From contig NZ_FNDT01000005.1 of NCBI RefSeq assembly GCF_900099735.1, positions 62,001 to 126,000 of the forward strand: a stretch of DNA of 64,000 nucleotides, read 5' to 3'. The position numbers and the translations under genes were made by a program. This document shows positions 16,260-26,304 of the stretch, piece after piece; position 1 is the first letter of the stretch; the number at the start of each line of letters is the position of its first letter. The notes beneath the pieces are model-generated. The model was given only the letters and a program-made list of their open reading frames with translations. It searched no databases and had not been told where the DNA came from. Source of the stretch: Arthrobacter subterraneus (GTDB lineage Bacteria > Actinomycetota > Actinomycetes > Actinomycetales > Micrococcaceae).

Positions 16260-19200
16260 ATGCCCGAATCCGCGTATCCCATGATCGATGTCGCCGACAT
16301 CATCCGCATGGTGGGCGGCGCCGCGTTCCAGCGCGGTCAGGGCTATGCCAAGGACTCCCTGGTGCAGGGGCTCACCTTTGAACCGGACTCAACAACGGTG
16401 CACGCCCGGGTGATGGGCACCTCGCCGTCGCCGTACCGCACCCAGCTGTATCTGGCGCGCAAGGGTGACGGCCGGTACCACCTCCGGGACAGTGTGTGCT
16501 CCTGTCCGGTGGGGCTGGACTGCAAGCATGTTGCCGCCGTCGCGCTCCGGTCCAACATGGAGAACCTGCGCTCCAACGCGGAGCTGACGGCACCGGCGTC
16601 GCCCTCCCGCCCTGCGGGGTGGCAGGAGTCCCTCTCCGGGCTGCTCTCAACCCACCAGCACGACGACGGCGCGCTGGCCGCCGTCCGGACCACTCCCCTG
16701 GGCCTGCAGTTCGAACTCCGGCCCACCACCGTGTCCCGGTGGGAGAAGGGGCGCGCCTACCGCCGCTATAAGCTCGGCGTGCGCCCGGTGATCCGGAACG
16801 CCAAGGGCAACTGGGTCAAGAACAACCTGGCGTGGGGCAACATCAGCTACCAGACGTACGGGCTGAAGCTGGACCCGGATCAGCACCGCTGGTTCGCCCA
16901 GTTCCCGGCGCTGCACCGCGGGACCGGCGTCACCTACTTCGGCAATAACGATTCCTGGCTGCACCTGGATGATTTCAGCAATCCCCTGCTTTGGCAGTTG
17001 CTGCAGGAGGCGCAGCGGCTCGGGATCGCCTTCGTCGGGTCGAAGAAGAGCGTGACCGTGCAGTTGGCGTCCCAGGCCGTGCTGCTGCTCGATGCCACCA
17101 CCACCGACGGCGCCATCCAGCTCTGCCCGGCCATCAACATCGACGGGGAGAACCACCCGCCGCAGACGGCGCACGTGATCGCCAACCACGGCGTGTACAC
17201 CGTGTCGGAGGACGGCGTCATCACCCTGGCCCCCACCACCCGGAAACTCACCGACCACAACCGCGAGCTCCTGGAGCGCACCCGGCCGGTCCGCATTCCG
17301 GAGGCAGAGAAACAGGAGTTCCTGGCCGGCTTCTATCCGCGGCTCATCCAGTCCATCGACGTGGTCAGCAGCGACGGCTCCGTTGCCTTCCCGGAAATCA
17401 TCCCTCCCGTCCTGGTGCTCACCGCCACCTTCAGCGATGACCAACTGGATCTCTCCTGGGACTGGGCCTACCGGGCCGGGGACACCGAGACCCGCAAACC
17501 GCTTAAGAACGACGACGACGACGGCTACCGGAACGCTGCAGCCGAAAGCGCCGCCCTCCAGTCGGTCCGCGAAGCGCTCGGCGGGCGCATGGTCAAGGAC
17601 CGCACGTTCACCGGCATGGACATGGTGGACTTCACGGAAACCGTCCTTCCCCGGGTGGAGCGCCTCGACGCGGTCCGGGTGGACATCATCGGGAGCAAGC
17701 CCACGTTCGAGGAACTCACCGAGACGCCGCAGCTCCTCATCACCACGGTGGACACCGAAGACCGCGACTGGTTCGACCTCGGCGTGCTCGTCACGGTGCA
17801 GGGCCGGAAAATCCCGTTCGACCACATCTTCACTGCCCTGGCCAAGGGTTCCAACCGGATCAAGCTGGTGGACAACAGCTACCTGTCCCTGAACCAGCCC
17901 ATCTTCGATCAGCTCCGTGAACTCATCGATGAGGCCCGGATGCTGAGCGAGTGGGAGACCGGCCTGCGGATCAGCCGCTACCAGGCGGGGCTGTGGGCCG
18001 AGTTCGAGGACCTGGCGGAGGAAACGGAGCAGGCGCAGTCCTGGCGTGCAGCGGTGAATGGGCTGCTGGAACTGACCGAGGTGGAGCAGACCCCCCTGCC
18101 GGACGGGCTGCAGGCCACGCTCCGTCCGTACCAGGTGGACGGTTTCAACTGGCTCGCGTTCCTCTGGAACCACGGCCTCGGCGGTGTCCTCGCCGATGAC
18201 ATGGGGCTCGGCAAGACCCTCCAGACGCTGGCGCTGCTGACCCACGCGAAGGGCAGCGGCGAGCAGCGGCCGTTCCTCGTCGTCGCGCCTACCTCAGTAG
18301 TGCCCAACTGGATCGCGGAGGCGCAGCGCTTCGCTCCGGGGCTGGCAGTCCGCGGTATCGCGGACACCCAGGCCAAAAGCGGCACACCGGTGGCGGAGCA
18401 GGTGGAAGGCGCCGACGTCGTCATCACCTCCTATGCCCTCTTCCGGCTGGACCATGACGCCTACAAGTCGCTCGAGTGGGCGGGGCTCATCCTGGATGAG
18501 GCGCAGTTCGTGAAGAACCATGCGGCAAAGGTGCATCGGTGCGCCAAGGAGCTGGACGCGCCGTTCAAGCTCGCCATCACCGGTACTCCCATGGAGAACA
18601 ACCTGATGGAGCTGTGGGCGATGTTCAACATCGCCGCTCCGGGGCTTTTCCCGTCGTCGCGCGCGTTCACCGAGGAGTACCGCACTCCGATCGAGAAGCA
18701 GGGAAACACAGAGCGGTTGCAGCGGCTGCGTCGGCGGATCCGCCCGCTGATGATGCGGCGCACCAAGGAGGCGGTCGCGTCGGACCTGCCGCCGAAGCAG
18801 GAGCAGGTTCTGGCCGTGGAGCTGCACCCGCGCCACCGGAAGATCTACCAGACGCATCTGCAGCGGGAGCGGCAGAAGCTGCTGGGCCTGATTGATGACC
18901 TCGACCGGAACCGGATGATCGTGTTCCGTTCGCTCACGCTGCTGCGGATGCTCAGCCTCGACGTGTCGCTGGTGGAGCCCGAGTATGAGGGGGTGCCGTC
19001 GGCGAAGCTGGATGTCCTGTTCGAGCAGCTGGAGGACGTCCTCGCTGAGGGGCACCGCGCCCTGGTGTTCAGCCAGTTCACGTCCTACCTCAAGCTCGCC
19101 GCCGCGCGCCTTGAGGCCCAGGGGGTCGAGTTTGCCTACCTCGACGGCTCGACACGCAAACGCGCCGAGGTCATTGACTCGTTCAAGAACGGCAGCGCGC

Positions 19201-19505
19201 CGGTGTTCCTGATCAGCCTGAAGGCCGGCGGTTTCGGGCTGAATCTCACCGAGGCCGACTACTGCTTCCTGCTGGACCCGTGGTGGAACCCCGCCACGGA
19301 GTCGCAGGCGGTGGACCGGACACACCGCATCGGACAGACCAAGAACGTCATGGTCTACCGGATGGTCTCCACGGACACCATCGAGGAGAAGGTGATGAAG
19401 CTGAAGGAGCAGAAGGCCCGGCTGTTCAGCTCGGTTATGGATGACGACGCCGTCTTCAGCTCAGCCCTGACGGCGGACGACATCCGGGAACTGCTCGCCG
19501 GATAG
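16260..19505 (+). CDS. SWIM zinc-finger SNF2-family helicase
   Basis: A 1081-residue ATP-dependent DNA translocase. The SWIM finger is at residues ~78-95 (VCSCPVGLDCKHVAAVAL, CxCx6CxH). A long middle region of unknown fold follows. The SNF2 ATPase starts near 620: LADDMGLGKTLQTLALL (Walker A), then DEAQFVKN (Walker B) and ITGTPMENNLMELW (motif III). The helicase C domain has LKAGGFGLNLTEADYCFLLD and DRTHRIGQTKNV. It probably remodels DNA-bound proteins or assists repair. The ATG at 16260 has only a weak ribosome site; its neighbours are unrelated genes. Confidence 0.92.
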   Translation: MPESAYPMIDVADIIRMVGGAAFQRGQGYAKDSLVQGLTFEPDSTTVHARVMGTSPSPYRTQLYLARKGDGRYHLRDSVCSCPVGLDCKHVAAVALRSNMENLRSNAELTAPASPSRPAGWQESLSGLLSTHQHDDGALAAVRTTPLGLQFELRPTTVSRWEKGRAYRRYKLGVRPVIRNAKGNWVKNNLAWGNISYQTYGLKLDPDQHRWFAQFPALHRGTGVTYFGNNDSWLHLDDFSNPLLWQLLQEAQRLGIAFVGSKKSVTVQLASQAVLLLDATTTDGAIQLCPAINIDGENHPPQTAHVIANHGVYTVSEDGVITLAPTTRKLTDHNRELLERTRPVRIPEAEKQEFLAGFYPRLIQSIDVVSSDGSVAFPEIIPPVLVLTATFSDDQLDLSWDWAYRAGDTETRKPLKNDDDDGYRNAAAESAALQSVREALGGRMVKDRTFTGMDMVDFTETVLPRVERLDAVRVDIIGSKPTFEELTETPQLLITTVDTEDRDWFDLGVLVTVQGRKIPFDHIFTALAKGSNRIKLVDNSYLSLNQPIFDQLRELIDEARMLSEWETGLRISRYQAGLWAEFEDLAEETEQAQSWRAAVNGLLELTEVEQTPLPDGLQATLRPYQVDGFNWLAFLWNHGLGGVLADDMGLGKTLQTLALLTHAKGSGEQRPFLVVAPTSVVPNWIAEAQRFAPGLAVRGIADTQAKSGTPVAEQVEGADVVITSYALFRLDHDAYKSLEWAGLILDEAQFVKNHAAKVHRCAKELDAPFKLAITGTPMENNLMELWAMFNIAAPGLFPSSRAFTEEYRTPIEKQGNTERLQRLRRRIRPLMMRRTKEAVASDLPPKQEQVLAVELHPRHRKIYQTHLQRERQKLLGLIDDLDRNRMIVFRSLTLLRMLSLDVSLVEPEYEGVPSAKLDVLFEQLEDVLAEGHRALVFSQFTSYLKLAAARLEAQGVEFAYLDGSTRKRAEVIDSFKNGSAPVFLISLKAGGFGLNLTEADYCFLLDPWWNPATESQAVDRTHRIGQTKNVMVYRMVSTDTIEEKVMKLKEQKARLFSSVMDDDAVFSSALTADDIRELLAG

Positions 19506-19508
19506 CCG

Positions 19509-19523
19509 CCCGCCGCGGGCGGG
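19509..19523. terminator. GC-rich hairpin between convergent genes
   Basis: CCCGCC-GCG-GGCGGG forms a six-bp stem four bases beyond the helicase stop, and just before the stop of the convergent nitroreductase. It may end transcription in both directions. Confidence 0.35.
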
Positions 19524-19535
19524 GTGAGGTTCGGC

Positions 19536-20126
19536 TCAGACGGTGCGGACGACGTCGTCATAGGCGAATTTGGGCTTGGCTTCGCCCCAGGCTTCCTCTC
19601 CCGGCCGGCCGATGTTGACCACAAGGAAGCTCTTCTGGTCCCCGGCGGGGAAGAAGGCGGCGTCGATGGCGTTGAAATCCGCGCCGGTCATGGGACCTGC
19701 CGCAAAGCCGAGGGAACGCACCGCGAGGATGAAGTAGCCGGCCTGCAGGTGCGCGTTGTTGTTGGCGGTCGCTGCGGCCAGCTCAGGATCGGCGTCGTAC
19801 ATCGCCTTGGGCGCGTTGTAGCCGGGAAGGAAGCTGTCCCACCGCTCGGCCCAGTGTGTGTCATAGCTGAGAATGGCAACCAGCGGAGCGGCCGCGGTCT
19901 TGGCCTTGTTGCCTGCCATGAGTGCGTCGACGAGGTCGGCCCGGGCTGCTTCCGAGCGCACGTAAGTGACGCGGAGCGGCTGCGAGTTGAACGCCGTGGG
20001 GCCGAACTTGGCCAGCTCGTAGATGGTCTGGGCCTGCTGCTCCGTCACCTCACCGGTGAAGGAATTGGCGGTGCGTGCCTTGGGCGTCGACGGCGGCTGA
20101 ATCGATGACTGCTTCTTCGTGGGCAA
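19536..20126 (-). CDS. nitroreductase family protein (malonic semialdehyde reductase-like)
   Basis: A 196-residue flavin reductase. GPTAFNSQPLRVTYVRS carries the phosphate-binding Ser/Asn motif, and ILAVRSLGFAAGPMTGADF the second FMN contact; this layout resembles RutE/HadB, which reduces malonic semialdehyde to 3-hydroxypropionate. The start is uncertain: TTG at 20126 keeps the frame, but the nearest AGAGG lies about 16 bases upstream. No pyrimidine-degradation neighbours are present, so the substrate is open. Confidence 0.82.
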   Translation of the reverse strand: MPTKKQSSIQPPSTPKARTANSFTGEVTEQQAQTIYELAKFGPTAFNSQPLRVTYVRSEAARADLVDALMAGNKAKTAAAPLVAILSYDTHWAERWDSFLPGYNAPKAMYDADPELAAATANNNAHLQAGYFILAVRSLGFAAGPMTGADFNAIDAAFFPAGDQKSFLVVNIGRPGEEAWGEAKPKFAYDDVVRTV

Positions 20127-20260
20127 TGGTCACTTGGCTTACCTCTCGCTCAGCCTCCACGAATCATGGCGGCTCCTGTGCTTCCGTAAGGTTGCAACCT
20201 GAACTATCCGGGTGGTGTTCCCCGTGGCGCGGTGATGCTGGTCACGGTTGTGGCGGAGAC

Positions 20261-21283
20261 CTAAGGGGTGGGCTCAGCCGGATGCTTTTTTGGCCGGTAC
20301 CCTGCAATGGCGGCGCGGACGTCACCCTCCTCATGTGCACCCTTGTCCTTGCCGAACGGCAACGCCTTGAGCACCGGATGCAGGATGGCCATGACAAGGA
20401 GCCCCCAGCCGAGCCCGAGCACGGCCGAGCACAGCGTGTTCACGAGCCAGGCAAGGAGACCTCCAACTACCGGGATCCCCACGAACGGCGCCTCGAGGGC
20501 GTGGACCAGGTCATACGGCAGGTGCCAGCCGAGGTCGTATGCCCCCTGCAGCATGATGTGACCGCCGACCCAGAGCATGGCAATGGTACCGATCAGGGTG
20601 ATGGCCGCGAGCACGGCCGGCATGCCTTTGACGAGCAGCTCGCCGAAGCGTTTGGAACCGGCGGAGTCCTTGGTGGTGAGATGCAGACCGATGTCATCCA
20701 TCTTCACGATCAGGGCGACGGCCCCGTACACGAGCACCGTGATAGCCAGCGCCACCACCACCAGGATGATCGCGCGGGACCAGATGGATTCAGCGGCAAC
20801 CTCGTTCATGGAGATGACCATGATCTCGCAGGACAGGATGAAGTCGGTGGTGATGGCGCCCTTGATGACCTTCGCTTCCGCTTCCGGCCCGCGTTCCACC
20901 GCCGGAGCTTTCTCATCCTTATGGTCGCCGCGCAGCTTGTGCCACACCTTCTCGGCGCCTTCAAAGCAGAGATAGGTACCGCCCAACATCAGGATGAACG
21001 GAATCAGCCAGGGAACAAAGGCGCTGATGAGCAGCAGCGCCGGCAGGATGATCAGCAGCTTGTTCCGGAGCGAGCCCCAGAAAATGCGCTTGATCATGGG
21101 AAGCTCACGGGACGGGTCCGACCCTGACACGTACTGCGGGGTGACTGCGGCGTCGTCGATCACTACGCCGGCAGCCTTGGCTCCCGCTTTGGCGGCGCCG
21201 GCAGCGACGTCATCCACGGAAGCGGCCGCGATGCGGGCCAGCGCTGCGACGTCGTCCAGCAGAGCGACGAGACCGCCGCTCAC
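20261..21283 (-). CDS. DUF808 family membrane protein (YedI-like)
   Basis: A 340-residue integral membrane protein. The N-terminus MSGGLVALLDDVAALARIAA is the family signature, followed by AGVVIDDAAVTPQYV. Hydrophobic segments lie near residues 75-110, 165-195, 230-260 and 275-320. The GTG at 21283 is chosen because it gives the family start exactly; its ribosome site is poor. Function is unknown; transport is assumed from topology. Confidence 0.87.
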   Translation of the reverse strand: MSGGLVALLDDVAALARIAAASVDDVAAGAAKAGAKAAGVVIDDAAVTPQYVSGSDPSRELPMIKRIFWGSLRNKLLIILPALLLISAFVPWLIPFILMLGGTYLCFEGAEKVWHKLRGDHKDEKAPAVERGPEAEAKVIKGAITTDFILSCEIMVISMNEVAAESIWSRAIILVVVALAITVLVYGAVALIVKMDDIGLHLTTKDSAGSKRFGELLVKGMPAVLAAITLIGTIAMLWVGGHIMLQGAYDLGWHLPYDLVHALEAPFVGIPVVGGLLAWLVNTLCSAVLGLGWGLLVMAILHPVLKALPFGKDKGAHEEGDVRAAIAGYRPKKHPAEPTP

Positions 21284-21530
21284 AGGTCAGCCCCGCGCTG
21301 CTTGAGGGTGGAGGGCTGCGCGTGGAAGCGTCGGTCTGGGCGCGTGATTGGCATGTTCGAATTATATGGCGTTGGACTGACCGCCGTCAGGGGAGCTGCG
21401 CGGCTTAGAGTCTGAGGATCCCCGTGTAAGCCCCGGGTCACTATTATGCGTGGGAACAAAGACGTGCGATTCTGTGTTGCACCCTTGCTCTAGTAATAAC
21501 CGCTCACGGTCAGGAAGAAGTACACCTAAA

Positions 21531-21833
21531 TTGGCAACCGATTACGACGAAGTCCGTTCCGACGTCAAGGAATCCCAGGACCGATCCCTCGAGGCACTGC
21601 AAGCCGCCAACGCCCCCGATGCGCGCAGCGTCGTAACCGAGCTGGACGAAGCCGATGTGCTTGACGAAGGACTCACGCCCGGAGGGGAAATAGTCTCTGA
21701 AGAGTTGATCGTCCAGGTCGTTCCGCAGGGCGCCGATGAGTTCACCTGCTATTCCTGTTTCCTGGTGCGCCACCGGTCCCAGAAGGCGCGGGAAAGCAAC
21801 GGGCATGCCTACTGCGTCGAGTGTGAGGGCTAG
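21531..21833 (+). CDS. DUF4193 family protein
   Basis: A 100-residue conserved actinobacterial protein. It begins at TTG 21531 as MATDYDEVRSDVKE, the usual family start, with GGAAGAAG upstream; longer starts would add an unrelated segment. The C-terminus has two CxxC-type pairs, CYSC and CVEC, spaced about 22 residues apart, a likely zinc knuckle. The middle is acidic (VVTELDEADVLDEG). DUF4193 has no proven role. It is nearly universal in actinobacteria and supports the taxonomic call. Confidence 0.9.
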   Translation: MATDYDEVRSDVKESQDRSLEALQAANAPDARSVVTELDEADVLDEGLTPGGEIVSEELIVQVVPQGADEFTCYSCFLVRHRSQKARESNGHAYCVECEG

Positions 21834-21970
21834 CCCGCCAACTACCTGAGGTTGTGGGACGGCCGCCTGATCGCGTCGCGGCGAGGGCGGGCCAGCGCCT
21901 TGTTTGAATAGACGTAAAGGAAACATCAAGAACCGGGATCACTCACCAGGACCGGGCGTACGTTGAGCTC

Positions 21971-23923
21971 GTGAGTGCAACACTCGATCATCTCGTTCAT
22001 TCCCGCCGTGCCCGTAGGCTGGGGCACTGGTTGCTGGATGACGAGAACCAGCGCAAGCGCAAGCGCCCTGTCAAGCCCGGTAGGAGATCCGCCGTTAGGC
22101 CCTGGTGGAAGGTAATGTGCCTGACCGGTGTCGATTACTTCTCGACGCTCGGCTACCAACCGGCCATCGCGGCCGCCGCTGCGGGCGCACTTGCTCCCAT
22201 AGCCACCCTGATCCTCGTTGCCGTTACCCTGTTCGGAGCGCTCCCGATCTACAGGCGGGTAGCCCGGGAAAGTCCGCACGGCGAAGGTTCCATCGCGATG
22301 CTCGAGCGGCTCCTGCCGAAATGGAAGGGCAAAATCTTCGTCCTCGTCCTACTGGGCTTCGCTGCGACCAGCTTCACCATCACCATGACACTCTCCGCCG
22401 CGGACGCCAGCGCCCACCTCATCGAAAACCCCTTCGCACCGTCATGACTGGAAGACCAGGAAATCATCGTCACCCTGGTCTTCCTGCTGCTTCTGGCCAC
22501 CGTCTTCTTCAGGGGATTCCGGGAAGCCATCGGCATCGCTGTCGTGCTCGTCGCCGTTTTCCTCGCCCTGAACCTCGTTGTTGTCGCGGTGTCCGCTGCG
22601 GAAGTCTTCGCCGATCCCGAACCAATTACCGACTGGTGGACTGTGCTGACAACCCAACACAGCAACCCGATTGCGATGTTCGGCGTGGCCCTGCTGGTCT
22701 TTCCCCGACTCGCCCTCGGCCTCTCGGGATTTGAGACCGGCGTCGTTGTCATGCCCCAGATCGAGGGAGCACCCGGGGACACACCGCAGCGGCCGGAGGG
22801 ACGGATAATCGGGGCGCGGAAGTTGCTGACCTCAGCCGCTGTGATCATGAGCGGCTTCCTGATCTCATCCAGCTTGGTGACGACGCTGTTGATTCCCGCA
22901 GCCGAATTCGAGGAGGGTGGCGAAGCCAACGGGCGCGCGCTGGCCTATCTGGCCCACAAATATCTCGGAGAGGGTTTCGGCACGCTCTACGATGTCAGCA
23001 CCATCGGCATCCTCTGGTTCGCGGGCGCCTCCGCCATGACCGGACTGCTCAACCTCGTACCCCGGTACCTGCCCCGCTACGGGATGGCACCCACCTGGAC
23101 GCGAGCCGTTCGACCCATGGTGATTGTGTTCACTATCGTTGCCACTGTCGTGACCATAGTGTTCAAGGCCGACGTCACCGCCCAGGGCGGCGCCTACGCG
23201 ACCGGCGTGCTGGTCCTGATCACATCGGCAGCGGTAGCCGTCACACTGTCGGCGCGCCGCTGCGGTCAGCACACCGCCGCGCTCGGATTCGGCGTCATTT
23301 CGTTGATTCTGATCTGGACTGCCCTCGCCAACGTTTGGGACCGGCCCGACGGCGTCGGCATCGCCGCCCTCTTCATCGTCGGCATCATCCTCGTGTCCGT
23401 CATATCGAGGGTGCGGCGCGCATTCGAACTGCGCGCGACCTCCATTACACTCGATGACGAAGCACTGGGTTTCGTCGCGGCACAGGACGCCGGAGAGGTC
23501 CTGCTCATCGCACACGACCCCGAGCGGCTCAGCGCTTCGGCATACCGCCGGAAGCTCGAGCACGCCTGCACCGTCAGCCACCTTAGCCCAGCAGACAACC
23601 CGCTGTTCATCGAGGTGACCGTTGATGACTCATCGGATTTCGAAACACATTTGCTCGTTCGTGGAGTCACCCGCCACGGCTTCCGGATCCTCGAAGTTCA
23701 CAGCTCCAACGTGCCCAACACCATCGCCGCAGTAATGCTCCACATCCGGGACATCACCGGACTCATGCCACACGTCTACTTCCGCTGGACCGAGGGCGAC
23801 CCACTGGCGAATCTCTTCAAATTCCTCATCACCGGAGAAGGCGAAATCGCACCGGTGACCCGGGAAGTCCTCCGCGAAGCCGAACCGGACGTCACCCGAC
23901 GGCCCTGGGTCCACGTCGGCTGA
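21971..23923 (+). pseudogene. APC-superfamily amino acid permease interrupted by in-frame TGA
   Basis: One reading frame of 651 codons from GTG 21971 encodes a 12-helix permease ([58 protein letters not shown]) with a C-terminal soluble domain ending [17 protein letters not shown] single TGA at 22445-22447 splits it after [10 protein letters not shown], between helices; the frame continues [20 protein letters not shown] without any shift. A TGG to TGA change is the simplest cause. Either the gene is dead, or translation relies on read-through. All else looks intact, so the lesion is recent or a sequencing error. Confidence 0.85.
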
Positions 23924-24103
23924 CCGAAGACCGCCCAACCGGGCACTGGCCAACCCCAAAGGTCCGGCTATGAAGGATTCTTGCCGGGGCGTTTTCGACT
24001 GCGGGATAGCGCCAGCGCGCTTCCTCGCCGAGGTTACGGGGCCCAGTTCCTTGGACGCCATCCATTGGGAGGGCAGGCCGCACGGAAACCAGTCGAGGCA
24101 TAC

Positions 24104-25549
24104 CTACCCGGCAGCCGCCGCCGCACCGAGCCGGAACATCCGCGAGCACACCGCCTGGGCGAAGACTTCGTCATGCGTGGCCATCATGAGGATTCCGCCG
24201 TCGCGGATGTGCCGCCGAAGAAGCCCGGACAAGACCTCACGCCCGCGCAGGTCCAGGCCCACCGTCGGCTCATCGAGCACCCACAGGCGGGGCCCGGTAG
24301 CCATCAGTGACGCCAGTGCAACGAGCCGCCGGTCGCGGAAACTCAGGTCGTGCGGGTGATGGTGAACCGCATCCGCAAGCCCGACGGCGGCCAACGCCTG
24401 CAGCGCGCACCGCTCAGCCTCCTTCCGGGAACGGCCAGCAGCCCTCGGGCCGTAGGCAACCTCGCGCAGCACGGTGTGCTCGAATAGCTGCTGGTCGGTG
24501 TCCTGAAACAGATGACCGACCGTGGAGGCAAGCGATCCCACGGGCCGCCCCCGAAGGTCCTCACCGTACAACTGGACCCTTCCCGCTTCCGGCCGGAGCA
24601 GTCCGTTCAGATGCTGCAGCAGGGTCGACTTCCCCGACCCGTTGGGCCCGAGCACCGCGACCGCCTCACCGCTGGAAACAGCAAGGTCCGCCACGGACAG
24701 GACCGGTTCCGCGCCGTACCCGAAGCTGAGGTCGCGGATCCGGATGGCCGGTATCCGGTCCTCGCCAACAGCGTGCGCCAACGGAGCGGAGTTTGCAGCC
24801 ACCCCTTCAACACCGACCCCATACCTGCCCAGGTCATCGCTGCCAGGGACGTCCTGATCAACAGGAACCATCGAACCGCCGGAGAGCACCAGCACCCGGG
24901 TCGCCGGACCTGCGTCACGGGGAAGCATCGGCTCGAACAGCAGAATGGCGGTTCCGCTCTCCCCCAGCGCAGCCAGCAGCGACTCGAGATCGCGTCGCCC
25001 AGCGACATCGAGACCCTTGAACGGCTCATCGAGCACCAGCACCGCAGGATTACCGACGACGGCGGCCGCGATAGCGACACGCTGCAGCTCACCCCCGGAT
25101 ATCCGCCGCGGATCCCGCTCCAGCAGGTCGGTCAGCCCAAGCCGCGCGGCAGCCAGGTCAACGAGCACATGCATCCGCTCGGCGGGAACACCGCGATTCG
25201 CCAGCCCGAACGCAATTTCCTCGGCCACGCTCGCGCAGACCATCGACAGGTGCGCATGCGCCCGCTGCCCGACGTACCCGACATGCTGCGCCCACGCCGC
25301 AGGATCAATCCGCGGATCCGAACCGGAGCCGGCGAAGACAAGCTGCTCCCCCGCAACCGACAGTGTGCCGACGAACCGGTGGCCCTGACCGGCGTCGAGC
25401 TGTCCCGCCAGCACGCGCGCCAGGGTGCTCTTCCCGGAGCCGGAGGCTCCGACCACCAGTGCGCGCTCCCCCGCGCCCAGGCTGAAAGCGATGTCAGCCA
25501 ACACAGCGCCGTCGTCGTAGGCGAAGCTCTCCAGCTCAAGGGAAATCAC
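24104..25549 (-). CDS. energy-coupling factor transporter ATPase, two fused ABC domains
   Basis: A 481-residue protein that powers the EcfT/S module. Domain 1 (residues ~1-220): GASGSGKSTLARVLAG, ISGGELQRVAIAAA, LVLDEPFKGLD. Domain 2 (~265-481): GPNGSGKSTLLQHLNG and LWVLDEPTVGLD, but its signature is LSFRDRRLVALASL rather than LSGGQ, so the two sites are asymmetric. The GTG at 25549 overlaps the stop of EcfT (GTGA), indicating coupled translation. It is last in the operon after EcfS and EcfT. Confidence 0.9.
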   Translation of the reverse strand: MISLELESFAYDDGAVLADIAFSLGAGERALVVGASGSGKSTLARVLAGQLDAGQGHRFVGTLSVAGEQLVFAGSGSDPRIDPAAWAQHVGYVGQRAHAHLSMVCASVAEEIAFGLANRGVPAERMHVLVDLAAARLGLTDLLERDPRRISGGELQRVAIAAAVVGNPAVLVLDEPFKGLDVAGRRDLESLLAALGESGTAILLFEPMLPRDAGPATRVLVLSGGSMVPVDQDVPGSDDLGRYGVGVEGVAANSAPLAHAVGEDRIPAIRIRDLSFGYGAEPVLSVADLAVSSGEAVAVLGPNGSGKSTLLQHLNGLLRPEAGRVQLYGEDLRGRPVGSLASTVGHLFQDTDQQLFEHTVLREVAYGPRAAGRSRKEAERCALQALAAVGLADAVHHHPHDLSFRDRRLVALASLMATGPRLWVLDEPTVGLDLRGREVLSGLLRRHIRDGGILMMATHDEVFAQAVCSRMFRLGAAAAAG

Positions 25550-26301
25550 GTGTGCCTCCCGACATACCACCAGGAGGTGAAAACGACGACGACGGCAAGC
25601 AGCCCCCAGCGGACGGCCCGCTGGGCTGCGGTGTCGGTGTCGGCGCGGTAGCTGGTGCGCGGGCCGGTTCCGGCGAAGCCTCGCGCGTCGAGGGTGCGGG
25701 AGCGGTCCGCCGCGTCGGTGAGGAGACCGGCGATGAGCGGACGGCCCACCATGACCAGCGCCCGGAGCTTCGAGAGTGGGCTGCGGGTCACCACCAGGCC
25801 GCGCGCCTGCTGCGCCCTGGTGATCTGCGCGGCCCGGTCCGCCACGAGCGGCGCAAGCCCCAGTGCCGATCCGAGCACATACACGAGCTTGCGGTTCCAG
25901 CCGCGGTGGGTCAGGGTCTCGAGTAGTTCGGAGACCTCCAGAGACAACGCGGCCGTGAGAAGGAGGCCGGTGAAGGCAGCAACGCGGGTGCCCATCTCCA
26001 GCGCAAAGAGCAGCCCCTCCGCGGTGACGGCGGCCGGGCCGAGATCAAGCAGGACCCTCTCCCCTTCCGGGTAAAACAGCCCGTGAAGGAGGAGGAGAAA
26101 CATCAGCATCGGCCCCGCCAGCACACCGAAGGCGACGGCGATGTGCACGGCCCGCCCGGACGTTGCCGCGGCGGGAAGAACCAGCAGCAGGAGAACGGCG
26201 AGAGAAAAGCGCCAGTCGTCGACCACCAGCACCAGCACCACCAGCAGTCCTGCGATGGTCAGCTCGGTGAGCGGGTTGAGGATCCGGCGGCGGAACCGCA
26301 C
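25546..26301 (-). CDS. energy-coupling factor transporter transmembrane protein EcfT
   Basis: A 251-residue CbiQ/EcfT-family protein. Five or so membrane helices precede two coupling helices. The family marker motifs are seen in AQQARGLVV (A-R-G) and DARGFAGTGPRTSY (A-R-G-F). The GTG at 26301 starts four bases after the stop of the S component. With its ATPase it drives import of the substrate bound by EcfS. Confidence 0.88.
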   Translation of the reverse strand: MRFRRRILNPLTELTIAGLLVVLVLVVDDWRFSLAVLLLLVLPAAATSGRAVHIAVAFGVLAGPMLMFLLLLHGLFYPEGERVLLDLGPAAVTAEGLLFALEMGTRVAAFTGLLLTAALSLEVSELLETLTHRGWNRKLVYVLGSALGLAPLVADRAAQITRAQQARGLVVTRSPLSKLRALVMVGRPLIAGLLTDAADRSRTLDARGFAGTGPRTSYRADTDTAAQRAVRWGLLAVVVVFTSWWYVGRHT

Positions 26302-26304
26302 CGG

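Noticed and set aside
16647-19325. Long minus-strand frames opposite the SNF2 helicase.
   Set aside because: Antisense shadows of a high-GC gene with no family motifs.
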